Source: Thinopyrum elongatum (taxonomy: Eukaryota > Streptophyta > Magnoliopsida > Poales > Poaceae). Taken from it: DNA of 64,000 nucleotides. Within the stretch, counting starts at the first letter, position 1; the number at the start of each line of letters is the position of its first letter. The notes beneath the pieces are model-generated. The model did not search any database. It was not told the DNA's origin and saw only the letters and a list, made by a program, of their open reading frames with translations. The DNA lies in contig CM022302.1 in NCBI GenBank assembly GCA_011799875.1, positions 56,337,599 to 56,401,598 of the forward strand. The letters are read 5' to 3'. Position numbers and translations under genes: made by a program. Positions 1 to 10,225 of the stretch are shown here, one piece after another.

Positions 1-3000
1 GGTCGGACATACTTGATGGGTAATGCCCGTCCTCGGAAGATCAACACGAAGCAGCGCTCTACCTAGGCTCAGCAGAGAGGTCAGCACGCCGGACTAACCT
101 ATGCACCCAGGGGTCTCGGGCCATCGCCCTGGGCACCCTGCGCGTTGCGTGGCTTGCCGGGGTGTAGGCGCGACACTGAACTCGCCAGTGAAGTATCCAG
201 CCCAATCCCGACGATCAGCCCGCACGGTGAATCGTGACGTCTGATAAGCTTTCGGCGAAACGTACATCGCAGAGGGCCCCATAACCATTATCCCGCGTGG
301 TGGCAGTGCGTATAGGGCACGTCGACCCACTCAGATCACACACCCAAATCCAATAGGCTCAATTAGTATCAAGCGGAGACAATCAGAGTCTCTGATGCTC
401 CGCCACAGTGTCACACTCGAGTGCCCTTCCGGCACACCCGAAATCATAGATCCCCAGCGGGTACCCACCAGGGTGGACCCGCCTGTGATAAAGGTCAAGT
501 AACCGTGTGGTCATAATCATCAGGGTGAACGTAAGAGGTATCACCCTCGAGGTTCACACTGAGGGGTTGCACGACAGAGTCGTATCGGACATGGAGAAGG
601 AGGAATCACCCTCGATGACCACGACCGTACAGCTATGCTGCAGAGTATTCATCAGGAGTGCGTTACGAGGTATCACCCTCGGCACTCGATAGTTACTACG
701 CAGAGTCGTACAACTAAGGGGGGTGTGAAGTGAGGCGTCTGTCTCTGATCGACGATCACGTTGATCGAGTCGTCGATGAACAAGCAGGGGCGACGAAGTA
801 AGGTGGTGGGGTCACAGATGGTTCATACCAACCTATACTAAACAGTTTATCATAGGCAGGTAAAGTAGCAATGAACAGGTTACAACAGCAGGCTATGCAT
901 CAGAATAGGAGCATACATTAACAGTAGCGAAATCTAATGCAAGCAGGAGAATAGAATGGGCGATATCTGGAATGCTCAAGGGGGGGGGGCTTGCCTGGTT
1001 GCTCTGGCAAGAGAGGGAGGTCGTCAACGGGCTGCTCGTCGGTAGAGTAGCCGTAACCTGGTGCAGCGTCGTCGGTCTCGGCGTCTATCGAGAGAGAAGG
1101 AGGGGGAGAGAAACAATAAATTCACGGCAATAATGCAAACAATATGTATGACATGCCTAAATGATATGCCGGGGTGTTCTACTGCCTAACTAAATGATTT
1201 AGTTAATTTAGGAATTTATTCGGATTTATTTAATTAAAGTTGGACACTATTCATTTATCGAAATCGGTCTAATTGTTCAACGTTCTTATAGTTGCGGGCA
1301 TCTGACGGAGATACCGAGGGCGTATCCGGGTTCGTATAGTCGTTCTGAGCAAGTTTCATGTACAAAGTATTTTCATCGGAGTTACGGTTTAAAAGATATG
1401 ATTTTCTAAAGTTTTTATTAATTTCTGAAATTTAATTAATTATTTAATTCAACATTATCCGAAACAGTGATTGATGACGTCAGCATGGTCCCACCTGTCA
1501 TAGGCTGTTAGGTTAATTAGGTTTAATTAATTTAATTACTGATTAATTAACACTAACTACTTAATTAAATTAACCTAATCAGGATTAATTAACTAATTAA
1601 TTAATTAATTATTTTAATTATTTATTTTTATTTTCATTATTTTTCCTAAAACGTTTCTGGGCCGTGGGCCCCATTCGTCAGCGGCACAGGGGGGGCAGGG
1701 CCCACCGGGCAGTGGCCCATACGGCCACACGGGGCGGGCGTGGGCGCAGCCCGAGCGGGCGCGTCCAGGGTGCGCCCGGGCGCTGGCCACGGGCGCCGGC
1801 GAGGCGCGGCTGGACGGGTCGGTGGTGAGCGCGGGGCCACGGCGAGCGATGCGGGCGAGCGCGCGGGCGAGGTGTGGGGGCGCGCGCGCGTGCGGGTGGC
1901 CGCGGCGAGCGGAGGCAGAGGCGAGAGGACGAGCGGCAGCGGCGGCTGGAGTGGGCGCGAGCGGGGCGCGCGCAGCGCGGTCGGGCGCGAGCCGGGGCGC
2001 GGCGACGCGTGAGCATGCGCGCAGCGCGGTGAGCGGCGGCACGGGGGCGCGGTGCGCGCGGCGAGGTGCGGGAGCAGAGAGGGGGAGGCCTGGGGCCTCA
2101 CCGTGCTCGTAGGGACGGGGCAGCGGGGGGTCGGGGCGGTCGACGGGGACGACGGCGACGGAGACGAGGTGCAGGCCGGCGGGGAGGCGCGGGCTCCGGG
2201 CGGCGGCGAGGTCGTCGCGGCGTCGGGCGACGGGATCGGGGGTTTGCCCCGATCCAGATCCAGTCGAGGGAGGGGGCGACCGAGCGATAGGCGGCTGGTC
2301 GGGGAAGAGGAGAGGACAGGGCGACGTCGGCGTGGCGGCGGCGTCGGCGCTGGCCGATCGGCGCGGGAGCGGGGTGGCGTCGGCGAGCGGCGTCGGCCCG
2401 ATCCAGTTTCTGGATCGGGGGGGGCGAACGAGTGAGGAGGGGGTGTCGGTGAGGCTAGGGTTTGGCCGGGGGCCTTATAGGCCAGGGGCGACGCAGGTGG
2501 GCCGGCCGGCTGGACTTCGGCCCAGTTGGGCCGGGGGGGGGCGTTGCTCTTTTTTCCTTTTCTGTTTCTTTTTCCTTTTTCTTTATTCTCTTTTCTCCAC
2601 TGTTAAATGTTTAGGCCCCAAATGGCTTTTGTAAAAAGTGTGACCTATTTCATAAATACCAGTGCATTATTCCCTAACACCTAAAATTAGTTTGGACAAA
2701 ACATAATTCCATATTTATTTCAGATTCAATAAATGGTTATTAAATATTATCTTTATCCACTGTTTGAGGTTGTTCGAGTCACTTATCCAATTCCAATGAT
2801 GTTGGTTTCAATTTTAGAATAGCCTCTGGAATATTTGCTATATATCTGACATCTTAGCTCCTATGTTGGACAACTTTCATATTCCACTTTCATTTAAATT
2901 TTGAATTTGACTTAGGAGTTGAAATGCAATGTGATGCTAATGATGATTAAGCACTGTTGATCATGCTAACATGTCATTATCAAAAGTGATTACTGTTGCT

Positions 3001-3019
3001 AATCACCGGGGGTGTTACA
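1..3019 (-). mobile_element. Gypsy-like LTR retrotransposon fragment (LTR plus adjoining internal DNA), minus orientation
   Basis: Read on the minus strand, an LTR starts at 3019 with TGTAACACCCCCGGTGATTA and runs leftward. A TATA-like CTATAAGG lies at 2474-2481, followed by an AAACCCTAG-rich leader and a block of extreme GC content (about 1660-2530). AT-rich ATTAATTA runs lie at 1420-1640. From about 1100 down to 1 the sequence looks like the non-coding part of such elements, including a run of nine or ten G at about 980. I cannot place the inner LTR end or a primer site, so the LTR/internal border is unknown. No gag or pol domain is visible. Open frames in the GC-rich block on both strands are composition artefacts. 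The family is inferred from the TGTAACACC terminus and layout only. Confidence 0.6.
2474..2481 (-). promoter_or_regulatory. Putative LTR TATA box
   Basis: CTATAAGG on the minus strand lies about 540 bp inside the LTR start and just upstream of an AAACCCTAG leader. This is the usual arrangement for a plant LTR promoter. Assignment is from motif and position only. Confidence 0.4.
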
Positions 3020-3429
3020 CCAAAACACATCAATTGTTCTCTTAGCCGTGTGCGGTGCCCCCTCCACAGTTCACTCCTCTGGTCATATTGTCGTAGTGCT
3101 TAGGCGAAGCCCTGCGCGGATCACATCACCATCACCGTCACCACGCCGTCGTGCTGACGGAACTCTCCCTTGACCCTCTGCTGGATCAAGAGTTCGAGGG
3201 ACGTCATCGAGCTGAACGTGTGCTGAACTCGGATGTGCCGTACATTCGGTGCTTGATCGGTTGGATCGCGAAGACGTTCGACTACATCAACCGTGTTAAG
3301 CTAACGCTTCCGCTTTCGGTCTATGAGGGTACGTGGACACACTCTCCCCCTCTCATTGCTATGCATCTCCTAGATAGATCTTGCATGAAAGTAGGAATTT
3401 TTTTGAAATTGCATGCTACGTTCCCAACA
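3020..3429 (-). mobile_element. BARE/Angela-type Copia LTR, terminal fragment
   Basis: Read on the minus strand from 3429, the sequence starts TGTTGGGAACGTAG and continues with the block I recognise from Triticeae BARE-1/Angela/WIS LTRs, including the AAATTCCTAC-like stretch and the CGTTCGACTACATCAACCG-like region on the plus strand. Only about 410 bp of an LTR that is normally about 1.7 kb is present. It stops exactly where the gypsy-like LTR begins, so the simplest reading is that the gypsy element inserted into this Copia LTR and the remainder lies left of the window. The 95-codon open frame on the plus strand here is LTR sequence, not a gene. Confidence 0.75.
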
Positions 3430-3926
3430 ACGGCCTGACGTAGAAGCCCTCTCCCTCCCAGTCACCGTCGTCGCCACCGCCACCTCCCACCATGATTGCG
3501 GAGGAGGATCAGTTGGTGCAGGCCGTGATGGAAAACTCCAAGAGGCAGTACAAGCGCAGCCGGGAGGAGCAATGTGAGGGGCTGGAGGAGATGTTGGCGC
3601 TCTGGGCCGCCGAAGACGTCTACGTGCCGGAGTTGGACGTGAAGCAGGAGGTGATGGAGGACCTGCCGCCCACCTCGATGTGGAACCAGGCGTTGTACGG
3701 GCAGTCGTGGTGGTGGATGACCACGGTGCCATGCAGCTCGCAGCCGCCACCGCCACCAGCACGGCGTGCCGCGTGGGCGCCGTGGTCACCACCACCGCCG
3801 CCGCCACCACCGCAGCCTGCATGAGACACGCCCGCCCCATTTTGGGGGCCGCTGCCCCACCTCTAGACGCCGCCTCCCTACATCGACCTGACCAGGGACG
3901 ACGAGGACGAGGGCGGTGGCGCCTGA
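3430..3926 (+). pseudogene. Degenerate 3' end of an uncharacterised grass gene (acidic ..YIDLTRDD.. C-terminus)
   Basis: From 3492 a frame reads an acidic segment (IAEEDQLVQAVMENSKRQYK, then REEQCEGLEEM, then LDVKQEVMEDLPP), a tryptophan trio, and proline runs. It then hits TGA at 3822-3824 and TAG at 3864-3866, and continues in the same frame to PPYIDLTRDDEDEGGGA and a final TGA at 3924-3926. The coherent, family-like ending beyond two in-frame stops shows a decayed coding region. An upstream in-frame TAG at 3441 and the Copia LTR at 3429 remove the 5' part. I recall similar proteins as abundant, unnamed Triticeae gene tails often carried by transposons; function is unknown. The GC-rich proline codons also create a glycine-rich mirror frame on the other strand, which I do not count. 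Confidence 0.5.
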
Positions 3927-4424
3927 AGGCAGCCACGGCATCTGCGACAGCGGGCGGCAGTTCTTCTGTTTTTTATGTTTTTTCTAATTTCAACTTAAGT
4001 ACTATGTGCGGGCCCTGACTATCGTGTACTTTTTAATTATGTTATTGTAATATATTTATGTTTTAAGCTATTTTGTGATGCTTTTTTGGTTTTTTAAGTC
4101 CAAAACAGACATAAAGTTTGAAATGCAGCCACGTGTTTAGGTGCACCGACCGGCAGACAGCTAAAACCAAACACGGACGGCCGTTTTGCCGATCCAAACA
4201 GACAGAATTCGGACAAAACAGACATTCGTTGGACCCACGGTTGGAGTTGGCCTGCATAAAGCATGCCAACGGGTTGATGTGGCAGAACGAGAGAACGATG
4301 TGAGCCAGAATTCACGGCAAGTAAAAAGAAAATAGAGCTCGACGGGCTGACGTCATCAGCCATCGGCCATGTGCCATCCTTGCCAACAGTGCTCCTGCTA
4401 CCACTGTCATCGGGTGAATACTAG
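3927..4424. other. No gene seen; AT-rich tail and low-copy-looking spacer
   Basis: The first part (3960-4090) is T-rich and could be the 3' untranslated tail of the preceding pseudogene. From about 4094 to 4260 there is a stretch with repeated CAGACA and CGGACGG words of the kind often seen flanking Triticeae genes and small transposons. I cannot define ends or a coding frame. Confidence 0.4.
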
Positions 4425-4816
4425 GTGATAACTTGTATACTTCTACGATATCAATTTTAAAAAGTCAAATTTAAATCTTTCAAAAAGATCAAAAAAATTA
4501 TGGATGCTCACAACGCATGTGTCTACAGTCCCTAAAAAATTTAGATCAAAATTACAGAAAGGGAAACAAAAAAGAAAAATTCAGCATAATAGTGTCAATA
4601 AAGACAAATGCATGAATAGTGTCAAAACCTACACAATTCACACCCGGTTTTAACTTTTTTGTATCTCTTTGTATACTATGAATTTTGACCTGAATTTTTT
4701 AGGGTTGGTTGGCATGTGCGTTGTGAACATCCATAACTTTTTTCAGAACTTTTCGAAACATTTAAATTTGACTTTTAAAAATCGGTATCATGGGAGCATA
4801 CAAGGGGTGCTATCAC
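4425..4816. mobile_element. Foldback MITE with long terminal inverted repeats, about 392 bp
   Basis: The left arm (4425 to about 4560) and the reverse complement of the right arm (about 4682 to 4816) align over roughly 130 bp. Shared blocks include AAAAGTCAAATTTAAAT, ATGGATGYTCACAACGCAYG and CCCTAAAAAATTYAG. Both arms begin GTGATA. The centre is about 120 bp of AT-rich DNA with no coding frame. Long terminal inverted repeats of this kind are typical of Mutator-type MITEs, but I do not find a clear 8-9 bp target duplication, so the superfamily is uncertain. Confidence 0.7.
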
Positions 4817-5040
4817 ATGATATTTCCCCGCCGTCATCGCCGGGAAGACCGTCGGGCTTTGTGGCCTCCCCTACTCCCACGCTCACCTCCAATGGGCCGT
4901 TGAGACACACCCCATCACCGCAGTCGCGCCCTCGCAAGCCTGCCTGGTGACGCCACCCACGCGGATGCCGGCCCCACGCCACTTTTTGAGGTGAGGAAGG
5001 ACGTGCTCCGCGGCACGCTAGCTTCATCCCTGCCTAGGCC

Positions 5041-5300
5041 GAGTTAATTGCAAGAAACTACCACATTTGCGGCTTGGTTTGCAGAAAACCACCAAATCAT
5101 TAATCCGTTGAAAAAAACACCGCGTTCCCAGTAAACTTGTTGCAAAAACCACTAATCGGTCATTTAGCTGTGTTTGATCTCTTTTTCGATAGGTGGGCCC
5201 GGAAAACGGCTACGTGGCCTAACGGTTGGGCTGACGGCGCCGTTTGGACCAAAACGGTCAGGACAACGTGGTCGCTCCTCATCAGATAGAAAGCGTTGTG
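5041..5300 (+). repeat. Left terminal region of the MULE
   Basis: GAGTTAATTGCAAGAAACTA followed by repeated CCAC-containing phrases (AAACCACCAAATC, AAAACCACTAATCGG) resembles the terminal inverted repeat and subterminal region of grass MULEs that often drive the adjacent gene. The matching right repeat is not in the window, so the exact length and the 9-bp target duplication cannot be verified. Confidence 0.55.
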
Positions 5301-5352
5301 CCCACACTCTCTCGCCCTCTCCTCTATTTCACCCTGCTCGCCGCCGGCTGCC

Positions 5353-6586
5353 ATGGTTTCGTGGAACGACAATGACACTAGCGAGGACTCCGACGCCCAG
5401 TATCTCTCCTCAGGCGGCTCCCCTATCAAGGTCAGTGTTGTCTAGGATTTCGATTTAGGGCTTCGGACTAGGGTTTCGATTTGGAGATTTTGTTTTTCCT
5501 GCTTGATTTAAACTTGTTAGTTGAATTTTGTTCATTTCTTTGGTTGATCTAGATCCTAGCTATAATCGAGAAACCGAACTACTCTGGTGTTGACGATGAT
5601 GTGATGGTGATGTGTGAGCATGGCAAGCCGGCGGAGTGGTTTGTTGCATTCGAAGGGATTAGCACTAGGAGGAGGTTCATTGCTTGTTCACTTGATGTAA
5701 GTGGGAGCAAATATCTGTAATTTATCAGTTGTTAGCTATTTTTGCGCAGAAGAGCTAAATTGTTCATCTTTACTGTTCATTGTTCATGTTCAATGTTCAT
5801 TTAATAATTCAGTTAAATGTACTATGATGTACCATAGTATAGTGTGATGTCGTGTACTTTGTTGTGCATGTTTAGTGTGCTTTGTACTATGATAAGCATG
5901 TTTGTAGTTGAGTTGAGCTTTTTTGCTAAGATGACCATGTTTAGTATAAATTTTAGTTACAAGATTTTGTGTACTTTGGTGTTTAAATTTTAGATATAAA
6001 TTCAGTTATACTTTTGAAATGAAGTGGACAGAGCAATTAGTTTTACTGAATTGAACTGAATTGAAAAGAAACTAAGTGAATTTGTACTGTTTTTTGGTAG
6101 CAAGCAAGTAGTTGTGGTATAGTTCAGTAGGTAGATGAGGAGTGGCCAGAGCAGCTGCAAAATACTCTTCACAAACTGTGGCTTATGTATGAGGATAGTC
6201 GGCGTGCTAATAGTATTGCATGCCTGGAACATTCATCCCTACTTGATACCCAGGACAACATTCCCCAGCAAAAGGAAGTCCAACAAGGTGAACATGAGGA
6301 GATCACTCCTCCTTCTTTGGAGAACAGCATTGCAAATTTGAAGCAACAACTTGCTGCAATGGAAGCTGAGAACAAAGAATTGAAGGAAAAGGTTGACCGA
6401 CTGAAGTACATTCATGTTGTTCAAGATAATGTGATTAGGAATCTGAAGTTTTCACATTTGAAAGAGAAGGAAAATCTGAGCACTAAGAGGAGGAATTCGG
6501 AGTTTCACATTGTTGATCTTGTGAAAGCTGGTGCGAAGAACAAGAGAAAGCTGAAGGACATCAAGGATATCTGGGATGAAGAGTGA
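5353..6586 (+). pseudogene. GRF-type zinc-finger plus coiled-coil protein gene with one in-frame stop
   Basis: Three exons fit: 5353-5430 (starting MVSWNDND, donor GTCAGT), 5553-5696 (acceptor CTAG, donor GTAAGT) and 6101-6586 (acceptor GGTAG). All junctions are phase 0. Exon 2 gives CEHGKPAEWFVAFEGI then RRRFIACSLD, and exon 3 opens QASSCGIVQ, followed by a stop and VDEEWPEQLQ. This is a GRF-like zinc finger (C-x2-G ... RRRF-x2-C ... CG-x-VxW). The TAG at 6128-6130 stands where the conserved Trp codon (TGG) is expected, a single-base change. The rest of exon 3 is a charged coiled coil (SIANLKQQLAAMEAENKELK) ending DIWDEE and TGA. GRF fingers bind single-stranded DNA in some proteins; the role here is unknown. 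It is one readthrough or reversion away from a full-length product. Confidence 0.7.
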
Positions 6587-6825
6587 TTTGTAATGTGACC
6601 ATGTGGGTCATTATCTTAAGTTTCAAGCTTTGAACTATGGCTTGTAAGGTGTGAGCTAGTGGCAGTTTGTAGTATCTGAAGTGTGGTGTAGCCTTGAACT
6701 ATGGCTTGTAAGCTTTGAACTATGTTTAGTTTGTAGCGTTGAACTATGGTGTGATCTATCATATTAACTATATTTAGTGACTTATTTGGTATGTTATCAC
6801 ATTTGCTAGATGATATAAGTAGGTT
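6587..6825 (+). other. 3' untranslated tail of the GRF gene
   Basis: AT-rich sequence with a local imperfect duplication of GAACTATGGCTTGTAAG-type words (6632-6745). No coding frame. It ends where the minisatellite starts. Confidence 0.4.
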
Positions 6826-7675
6826 ATGTTGGATACCGTCGACGTCAAGGGACCCTAGATGATATAAGTAGGTTATGTTGGATACCGTCGACGTCGAGGG
6901 ACCCCAGATTTTAAAAGTAGGCTATGTTGGATACCGTCGACGTCGAGGGACCCTAGATTCTAAGAGTAGGTCGACGGACCCTAGATTCTAAAAGTAGGTT
7001 ATCTTCGATACCGTCAATGTCGAGGGACCCTAGATTCTAAAAGTAGGTTATGTTGGATACCGTCTACGTCGAGGGATCCTAGATGATATAAGTATGTTAT
7101 GTTGGATACCGTCGACATCAAGGGACCCTAGATTCTAAAAGTTGGATACCGTCGATGTCGAGGGACCCTAGATGATAAAAGTATCTTATGTTGGATACCG
7201 TCGATGTCGAGGGATGCTAGATTCTAAAAGTAGGTTATCTTCGATATCGTCGACGTCGAGGGACCCTAGATGATAAAATAAGGTTATATTGGATACCGTC
7301 GACGTCGAGCGGCCCTAGTTGATAAAATTAGGTTATCTTGGATACCGTCGACGTCGAGGGACCCTAGATGATAAAATTAGGTTATGTTGGATACCATCGA
7401 TGTCGAGGGACCCTAGATTCTAAAAGTAGGTTATGCTCAATACCGTCAACGTCGAGGGACCCTAGATGATAACATTAGGTTATGTTGAATACTGTCGACG
7501 GCGAGTGACCCTAGATGATAAAATTAGGTTATCTTGGATACCGTCAATGTCGAGGGACCCTAGAAGATAAAATTAGGTTATGTTGGATACCGTCGACTTC
7601 AAGGGACACTAAATTATAAAAGTAGGTTATCTTCGATACGTCGAGGGACCCTAGATGATAAAAGTTGGCTATTCT
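6826..7675. repeat. Minisatellite, about 18 copies of a roughly 48-bp unit
   Basis: The unit reads approximately GGTTATGTTGGATACCGTCG then ACGTCGAGGGACCCTAGATG then a short AT-rich linker. Copies recur every 46-49 bp, with point differences and at least two shortened copies (around 6965 and 7640). The core contains GTCGAC and ACGTCGAGGG, so CpG is high for such AT-rich surroundings. It lies between the convergent 3' ends of the two MULE genes. It is a plain head-to-tail tandem array with no unique spacers, so it is not a CRISPR. Confidence 0.9.
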
Positions 7676-7918
7676 AGATAGATGGACCCTTGGCCCTTCC
7701 TTCTTATAGCAACAAAATCCAATCTCCCCTTCATACGAACCTACATCCATGACTTTTATGTCAAACTGAAACTCCTTCCCTTGCATTACCCATAGCATGC
7801 CATCACATTTGTGCTCACAATATATCTTCGCGCCATTTGCTACTATGATTTCCATAGGTTTATACGGAGTTGAGTCATAACCAGCCCGCTTCAAAATCTT
7901 TGGGGTCTCATTCATCAT
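7676..7918 (-). pseudogene. Ty3/gypsy aspartic-protease domain fragment
   Basis: On the minus strand the frame from 7918 reads PYKPMEIIVANGAKIYCEHK, then CDGMLWVMQGKEFQFDIKVM and DVGSYEGEIG. The pattern 'VANG-x5-C ... W-x-MQG-x2-F-x2-D-x2-V-x4-G-x-Y' matches the C-terminal half of the retropepsin-like domain in plant gypsy polyproteins, where 'ILGxDWL' would follow; here the frame instead runs into the minisatellite. The catalytic DSGA-type motif is absent. It is about 80 codons, isolated, and presumably a passenger captured within or near the MULE. Confidence 0.6.
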
Positions 7919-8094
7919 TTAGGCTCCTTCATCATCATAGCAGTCGCATTAGATGCAACAGTCCTAATTCATCATCATATAATCAATCATATAACCAATA
8001 TGGAGCATAACAGGAAATTAGTATCCTCGTTCATCACCATATTAACGAACAAGGGAGCATCATCAAAGTTAGAAATACAGCCACTAGGTACCTT

Positions 8095-8255
8095 ACATCA
8101 AAGTTCTCACCACAGCCAAAATGAAGTTGTTTTCAACATCATCAGCTCACCACAACCAACACAAAGTTTTCATCACAACCACTAGGTAACTTACATCAAA
8201 GTTTTCATCATAGCCAAAAGGAATTTGTTTTCAACATCATCAGCTCAACATAATC
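8095..8255. repeat. Two-copy direct repeat, about 95-bp period, in the transposase 3' flank
   Basis: The words TTACATCAAAGTT, CATCATCAGCTCA and ACACAAA occur twice in the same order with a period of about 95 bp (about 8091 and 8190). No coding frame is convincing. It lies just beyond the transposase stop, so it is probably in its 3' untranslated region. Confidence 0.6.
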
Positions 8256-8264
8256 AACACAAAC

Positions 8265-10225
8265 TCACTTGTTGCCCTTAGAACAGTTGAACCACTCAGA
8301 CATCTTATAGGATGGCTTCCTCACTCTTCCACTACCTGCAGGTATTGGGGCATGAAGTTTTTCCTTGTTCTCTGCCCAGTAGTAGTAGAGGTACTTGGAC
8401 CAGCAGTAGCAGTAGATGCAGCAGTCCTTGTTGATGCCCTTGGAGCAGGAGGAGCTGTTGGACATGATGTTGTAGCTTTCTTTGTTGCCCTTGGAGCAGG
8501 AGGAGATGTTGCAGAAGGAGCTCTCCTTGGTACCCTTGGAGGAGCAACGGGAGTTGCTGCAGAAGGAGCTCTCCTTAGTGCCCTGGGAACAGCAGTAGCA
8601 GAAACAGTTCTAGGTGTATCAGCTCTTCTGTTTTCCTGCAATTACAATATAGAAATGTTAGAGACTGCTATGTGAGATTATTATATAAAAAACTGGAAGA
8701 ATAGTTACCTGGTGCTAGTTCATTCTCATTGCTAGGGCTGGCTTAAGATCCTTCATGCAGCCAATGTACCTATGCCCAGTCCTGTTGCAATTACTACAAG
8801 TGATAGTGCCCATCCTAGATGTATCCTTTGGAGTTGGCTTTTCAAACTGGTTCTTTCTCATCTTGGTCTGGCTCTTTCCTGGCTTCTCTTTGAAAATCGG
8901 TGGTTCAATGTCAGGGGTCCTAGTCTTTGGCCACATATCAAGCCCAGACACAGGGAACACTATTGGACTGTATGTTGCCTTATACATGGGTTGCTTGAAG
9001 AAATCATGAACAAAATCTTCTGGGTGTAGTTTTGCCATGTTGATTGCAGAAACACCATGATTGCATGGAACTCTAGTCATGTCCCACTTCCTACAACCAC
9101 ATGTATGCAACAACAAGTTAAATGCATATGTGCTTTCTCCACTTGTCACCTGGAAGAGATCAGGTCCATCTTTGATTGACTGACAATACCTAGAATGATG
9201 TTTTGCTTCCTCTAACTTCTCAGCATACGCGGGGCATATCTGCCACATAGTAGTCTTAGTCTTTGTTATATTTGCACTGAGCTAACTAGCAGCTTTGTTC
9301 TGATCCCATCTACCATAGTTTTAATGGGTTTGCCTTTGACATCAAGTATCATCTTGTTAAAAACATCACTTATATTGTCGACTACCAAGTCAGTTTTGCA
9401 GTTTTTGTCCATGGCATGCCTAGCCCATGTATGTTTTGGTATCCTAGAAAACCATTTCCAAGCTGGCTCACACTTTTTTTTCATGCCTTTGATTGATGTC
9501 TCATAACCATGCTCGGTATAGGAATAACTAGACTGGTCCATGTATTTTTCAACCCCCCCCCCCCTCCCTAAAACTAGCTACTTGAAAGTTCTGATAAATA
9601 TGTCTAAGGTCGTATCTTTGTGGGCAATTGGGGAATACACTGTTTATTGCTCTAAGAAGGCCCTGTGTGAATTAACTAAGGTTTGAGAATACTACAACAA
9701 TGCCATGTATGAAATAAATGAGCAAGTGCAAACTAATAAGTAGATGATTGGAATAGAGAGTACCTTTCGCCTGTCAGATATAATTGTGTAGTAGCCAAAC
9801 TTGCCTGACTCACCACTAATGGCATACTTAATTGAGTAAGAAACCAAGACCAGCCTGCAGTGTCTTCCTTGTCCACAATTGCAAAAGCAATGGGAAATAT
9901 GTTGTTATTTCATCTCTTCGAGTGGCAGCCAGGATTTTATGCCCTGTTGTCAACTAAATAAAGCAACCATCAACACATATAACACCACATAACACACGTT
10001 AATTAGAAACAAATGAGTGGGTGCGTACATACAAAAGTTGAGTCAAAAATATGAAGACAATACCTATGAATGGTCCGCAACCATTTAGGAAACCCTCTTT
10101 GCAAGCATTTATGCACATGAACAAGCCATGGAATCTTGGGTTCTTAATGGGATGTTCCTTCAGATGCTTTGTTGTCACAATACATCTACTTCCTGGATTG
10201 GTTTCTAACACAGCTTCTAGGTAAT
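8265..10225 (-). pseudogene. mudrA-like: mudrA-type MULE transposase, 5'-truncated and with in-frame stops
   Basis: Minus strand, in order: GSRCIVTTKHLKEHPIKNPR and NACKEGFLNGCGPFIG (10170-10075), then VDGCFI, a stop and LTTGHKILAATRRD (about 9970-9910). GYYTIISDRRK follows at about 9790, with the conserved SDR(Q/R) Asp; after an intron come NSVFPNCPQRYDLRHIYQNF and WARHAMDKNCKTDL (9420-9390). The SWIM zinc finger CGCRKWDMTRVPCNHG is at about 9100-9060 and the zinc knuckle CSNCNRTGHRYIGC at about 8810-8760. AMRMN is followed by TAG (about 8715) just before a good splice donor; the next exon (8641 leftward) is an Ala/Pro/Thr-rich tail, with a frameshift before the family-like ending GSGRVRKPSYKMSEWFNCSK. 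The first DDE aspartate and all upstream sequence are incomplete or lost at the LTR insertion (10225). No functional product is possible. Confidence 0.85.

Larger units (their letters stand above)
5041..10225. mobile_element. Mutator-like element (MULE), right part lost to LTR-retrotransposon insertion
   Basis: The left terminal region begins near 5041 with GAGTTAATTGCAAGAAACTA, which matches terminal sequences I know from grass MULEs. Inside are a plus-strand GRF-type zinc-finger gene (5353-6586) and a convergent minus-strand mudrA-type transposase (8265-10225). Between their 3' ends lie a minisatellite and a gypsy protease scrap. The transposase 5' end and right terminus are missing because the LTR-retrotransposon array begins at 10226, and DNA right of the array (39806 on) is not recognisably MULE. 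Both genes carry in-frame stops, so the copy cannot make intact proteins. The association of the GRF gene with the same element is inferred from its place next to the left terminus. Confidence 0.6.

Noticed and set aside
1614..2634. Several overlapping open frames of 90-150 codons on both strands
   Set aside because: They lie in an extremely GC-rich LTR block, are Arg/Ala/Gly/Pro-rich in every frame, and overlap each other on both strands. This is composition, not coding.
3620..3936. Glycine-rich and alanine-rich minus-strand frames
   Set aside because: They are shadows of the proline-rich plus-strand pseudogene (CCACC repeats).
6826..7675. Regular repeats resembling a CRISPR array
   Set aside because: The units are contiguous with no unique spacers, the host is a plant, and there are no cas genes. 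It is a minisatellite.
8352..8675. 107-codon Val/Ala-rich plus-strand frame
   Set aside because: It is the mirror of the Ala/Pro/Thr-rich C-terminal exon of the minus-strand transposase.
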